Assembly (NCBI GenBank): GCA_021234155.1
Contig: JAJEKV010000002.1
Span: forward strand, 124,001-188,000
Reading direction: 5' to 3'
Length of the DNA stretch: 64,000 nucleotides
Origin: Isoetes taiwanensis
Taxonomy: Eukaryota; Streptophyta; Lycopodiopsida; Isoetales; Isoetaceae
This document shows positions 60,923-64,000 of the stretch, piece by piece (positions within the stretch are counted from its first letter, which is position 1; the number at the start of each line of letters is the position of its first letter). The translations under genes and the position numbers were made by a program. The notes below the pieces were generated by a model, which saw only the letters and a program-made list of their open reading frames with translations, was not told the origin of the DNA and made no database searches.

Positions 60923-61640
60923 CACCATGCCACCAAAGCAAGTAATCATAGTCTTCAATACGAAAGAATCGCTAGCCTCCACTCCCGCTTTGATTCTGCT
61001 CCACCGGCCGAGGCGTAGAGTTCCATGGTGGTCCGAAAGCAATCAATCCTTCCGCCGGGCCGCCTCGCCAGGGGCCTTAGCCTTAGCCCGAGCCTCTTCT
61101 TCATGGAGGATGACTATCCCCGGCCCATGATGGCCGATCGGGACCGCTTTGTGCTGCTGCCCCTTCGGTTTCCCTGTGCCTTTCATCTTTCCTCGTGGCC
61201 ATGATCAAAGTTTGAGGGGTCTCCGTCAAGTGAAAAGGGTGCTTAGAATTCAATTTGGGGACTACAACACGGCAGCACCTTTGGGGGTGGGGTTTTGGGG
61301 GTTCCAAAGTCCTGAGGGGTCTCGCTGATTCCCAAGGGTGCTTAATCCAATTTGGGGACTCCTGAAAAGGCAAGTGAGCACCTTTTGGGGTTTGGGGGAT
61401 GTCGGGGTGCCAAAGTCCGGGAGGGGTCTCCGTCAATACTTCAAGGGTGCTTTTAGAATCCACCTAGATTCAAAGGCAGAGCACCTTTGGGGGTTTTGTG
61501 TGTTTTGGGTCTAGAGAGAGATTGTGAAACCCTAGAGAGAGAAAGCCGTAAGTAAAATCAAGGGTCTAAGTGCAAGTGGAGTGAGGGCGCTTAGAGAGAG
61601 GGAGTAGAGAAGAGACACACCATAAGCTGCCAAGTGAAAA
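60923..61640 (-). mobile_element. LINE copy D, 5' end: leader repeats and start of ORF1
   Basis: This continues LINE D beyond the LTR insertion. On the minus strand a leader with AGGGTTTC and CTCTCTCTAG words is followed by three tandem units of about 100 bases, each ending in ACGGAGACCCCTC-like text (plus-strand starts 61216, 61316, 61423). Then an ATG at 61202 opens MATRKDERHRETEGAAAQSG and continues Arg/Pro-rich. This looks like the promoter-leader and ORF1 start of a nearly full-length LINE. Adding the 48992-53891 part gives about 5.6 kb. The exact 5' border (about 61640) is estimated from where the CT-rich leader fades. Confidence 0.55.
61216..61510 (-). repeat. Three tandem leader units, about 100 bp each
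   Basis: Units start with GGGGTCTC on the plus strand at 61216, 61316 and 61423. Each then carries AAGGGTGCTT, AATTTGGGGACT-type text, GCACCTTTGGGG and CAAAGTCC in order. Repeated 5' leader units are common in LINE and retroelement promoters. Confidence 0.75.
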
Positions 61641-62905
61641 AGCACAAAAGGGTATTTTGATAATACCCTAAATATTAGGCATTTTTACAATTAGAGGAAA
61701 AATACAATTTTATAATTTTTCCTATTTTTAAATCTCAACTTATAATTTTTAACCTAACATGATAATCTATGTTCTACTACTTTATGTGGTATCTTCCCTA
61801 TGAGTCTTGCTATGTTCAAGTCATATGGCCATAGCCAAAGTGGCTAGATTACGCGCTATGATCTTCCGGGAAAAATCTCCTCAAGAAGCTAATGTATATT
61901 GGGATCTTCCGACAAGTTTTCTTATGATTTTGGCTGTCTTAAGGGCAAGTGCTTCTACATATGGGAAGTTGAAAGATCTTGGGTATATAAGCCGAATATA
62001 CCCCGGATATCCATCAATGCATCGGCCTAAACTTTTGTGCGGTAAAAGCATGCTACTTGTGATACCACTTTTTGAACCCTCAAAAGTACCTAAGCACCGT
62101 ACTTTTAAAACTGTACTTTCTGCTTTTTCTTTCCATTAAAAATCAATTGAAATTTTTGAATTGAAGGTCAATAACATGCCAATCTATAGTAATGATAACA
62201 ATACTATTAGAGACTAAAATAAATGAATTAATCCTCAAACTTATTTTTTATCATAAAGATTTATGGAGGTTCCAAGATCTAGTGTCAAGGTACTTTTCTC
62301 TCGGTAGTTTTGCACTCCCTAAAAAGTACTTTAGATGGTACACCCCTAGCATGCTTTCACCCTTTATAGGCATTAGTCTGCATCATCCTTTTGTATCGGG
62401 TAACCTTAAACCGCAAACCGGCTATCGCTTTCAAAGATTTCAATCCTCAGAATTGGGTTCATCTTTGTGAGACTAGGCATTAATCATACTATGGTGTTAG
62501 TTTTATTGCCCGGGTGTGTTTACCGTGGCATAGAATCCCATTTGTCATGCCGCCAGTTGTTTAATGTGCATCTTCGATCCTATCTTGCAGGTGCCCCCTT
62601 CTTTTTGAAAGGTACCATTTACATACCCATCAAGGCACATATATATGTCATCTATTGTCTAATGGTTTCTCATACCTGTATTTATGCCCCGTAAAAGACT
62701 ATTAGATAAATGATATAGAAATTGCTTCAATCATGGACAAATCACAAATAGTGAATGATGAATGGGGATAAGAGCAACAAGAAACCCTTTAAGGATTAAT
62801 ATGGTCATGCTAATGAATATTCAAATTGTTCTCGGCCGATAGCGCAGAGAAGATTTGAGAAATCAATGGCTATGGTGGTTTTGGTGGCATCCCTCCTCAT
62901 TAGTA
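61641..62905. other. Spacer between LINE D and LINE E
   Basis: Three consecutive plus-strand open frames (61807-62139, 62192-62470, 62467-62694) are unusual for their joint length in AT-rich DNA, but I recognise no domain. They could be the remains of an older element between the two LINEs. Confidence 0.35.
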
Positions 62906-64000
62906 GAAGGAAGGAAGGAAGGAAGTTACTTTTATCGCCCACTGAGACCAATCTGGCCTATGGGACTCATCGTTAAACGCAGCAAGCTTGACATCACCGG
63001 ATAAAAAACCCCTCACTCGGCAAGGGTTTTCGAGGGAAAACCGTGGCAAAGAATCACTCACGACAAACCGTAAGCACTCATATAAAATGCGTAAAACATC
63101 CCAATATATACAAATATGCACCACTCAGAGTGCCTAGTCAGCCGGGACAGCCAAAGTGGGGCAAAGGTGACCTCGCAGTCCGGGGTGACTCGGATGTATG
63201 ACCCTCGGCACGACTGACAGGTGTTCATCAAGAATGCAAGGCACGCCCACCGTGCATTTAAGGGAGCTGATTCGTCTCGACCGATCAATCACAAGTAACT
63301 CGAAAGTGTGAGACTCATCCTCAACGGGCACCCGCTTGACAAAGACTCGACAGAAGCTCGTCTCAAGGGCTCCCAATCCACCGCCTGCCTCGATGCTAAG
63401 ATGGTGGGTAACTGTATGAATGGGAGGCAATGAGCCCCAAGACTTTTTCAAAGGCAACCGGGAACGCAGTAGAGTCAGGCCCCGCTAACACTCTGGGTTG
63501 ATGTGCTCCTTGTAATGGGCCATTTTGACCTCGCTTCTAGAGCAATGGGGTCCTGTGAGCTCACAAGGAAACAAGCATCTGTGCAATTCTCGCTGTGTCA
63601 GCCACGACGCTTCACTGCACGCATCCTGCGGCCTCGGCATCGCTCCATCGGGCGCAATCCACCATCTCTCTTACCCTCCAACAAAGCTCCTAAGCCACAA
63701 GCACTCATGGCTACAAGTGTAAGCCAAAAGTGGAGCCGAGCATCACCCATAGTAACCACTTTCTCTCAAAATAGACGGATTAAGATTGAGACATGCCGCT
63801 TCACTGCCGTCACCCGCTAGTGAGCAGACGCCTCCCGCCAGAGCAGGGAGGGGAACTCCACCCCTAGGTACTTGTAGGGCGGACTTACTGTGTCGGGCCC
63901 CCCGAGCATGTGAGTGTGAGGCTGGGGTGACGTGAAGAGGATATGAGAACCACCCCGTCTGGGCCAGATTGACAAGCAAGCATGTCTCCAGAGGCCCCAC
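62906..64000 (-). mobile_element. LINE copy E, 3' part, running off the window
   Basis: The minus-strand 3' end reads CCCATAGGCCAGATTGGTCTC, a spacer with GCGATAAAAGTAAC, then CCTT units (about 62906-62930 on plus). Alignment with LINE D is clear: 49081-49790 matches 62975-63740, sharing GGCAAAGGTGACCTCGCAGT and TCTCTTACCCTCCAACAAAG. Near 63960 the minus-strand text VNLAQT followed by FSYPL matches the NLAKTK region after the active site of LINE A. The copy carries frame changes, so it is probably dead. The rest lies beyond base 64000. Confidence 0.8.

Overview
The window looks like nuclear DNA of a land plant. It carries a CACTA transposon with a CACTACAAG-type end, Ty3/Gypsy-like LTR relics with initiator-Met-tRNA-type primer sites, endonuclease/reverse-transcriptase LINEs, and one spliced gene whose peptides match plant DPH2. 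It is repeat-rich with few genes. I cannot place the species; I lean weakly towards a non-flowering plant.

Only one host gene could be named. DPH2 lies on the minus strand at about 18400-21984. It encodes the second subunit of the enzyme that starts diphthamide synthesis on elongation factor 2. At least eleven exon-like blocks lie in the right order and keep their introns. The last two exons join cleanly in frame, but several upstream blocks have one-base frame slips and one has in-frame stops. It is either a decaying copy or a sequence with consensus errors.

The rest is mostly mobile DNA. Left part: a Gypsy-type LTR relic (2081-2662), a plus-strand LINE 3' part (about 3780-5833), a long-TIR element (7747-8454), a worn tandem array (about 9400-10830) with two small retroposons in it, a foldback element (16373-16503), and a minisatellite-like tract (22340-22870). 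Middle part: a tandem 200-bp repeat (31800-32530) behind a primer-site-like motif. A plus-strand LINE starts near 37597 and is split by a 4.9-kb CACTA element (39466-44407) with a perfect CAT target-site duplication and exon-like host sequence inside. Right part: a near full-length GC-rich minus-strand LINE (about 61640 to 48992), split by a Gypsy-like LTR element (53892-60922) whose LTRs contain a tRNA-like sequence. A second minus-strand LINE of the same family begins at 62906 and runs off the window.

The most coherent pattern is one LINE family sharing a 3' end close to CCCATAGGCCNATTGGTCTC, followed by a short spacer and a tandem tail whose unit changes from copy to copy. At least seven such ends lie in this window. 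I see no CRISPR array, rRNA, functional tRNA or bacterial-type operon. Long stretches (24300-30140 and 33730-37590 among them) hold nothing I can name.
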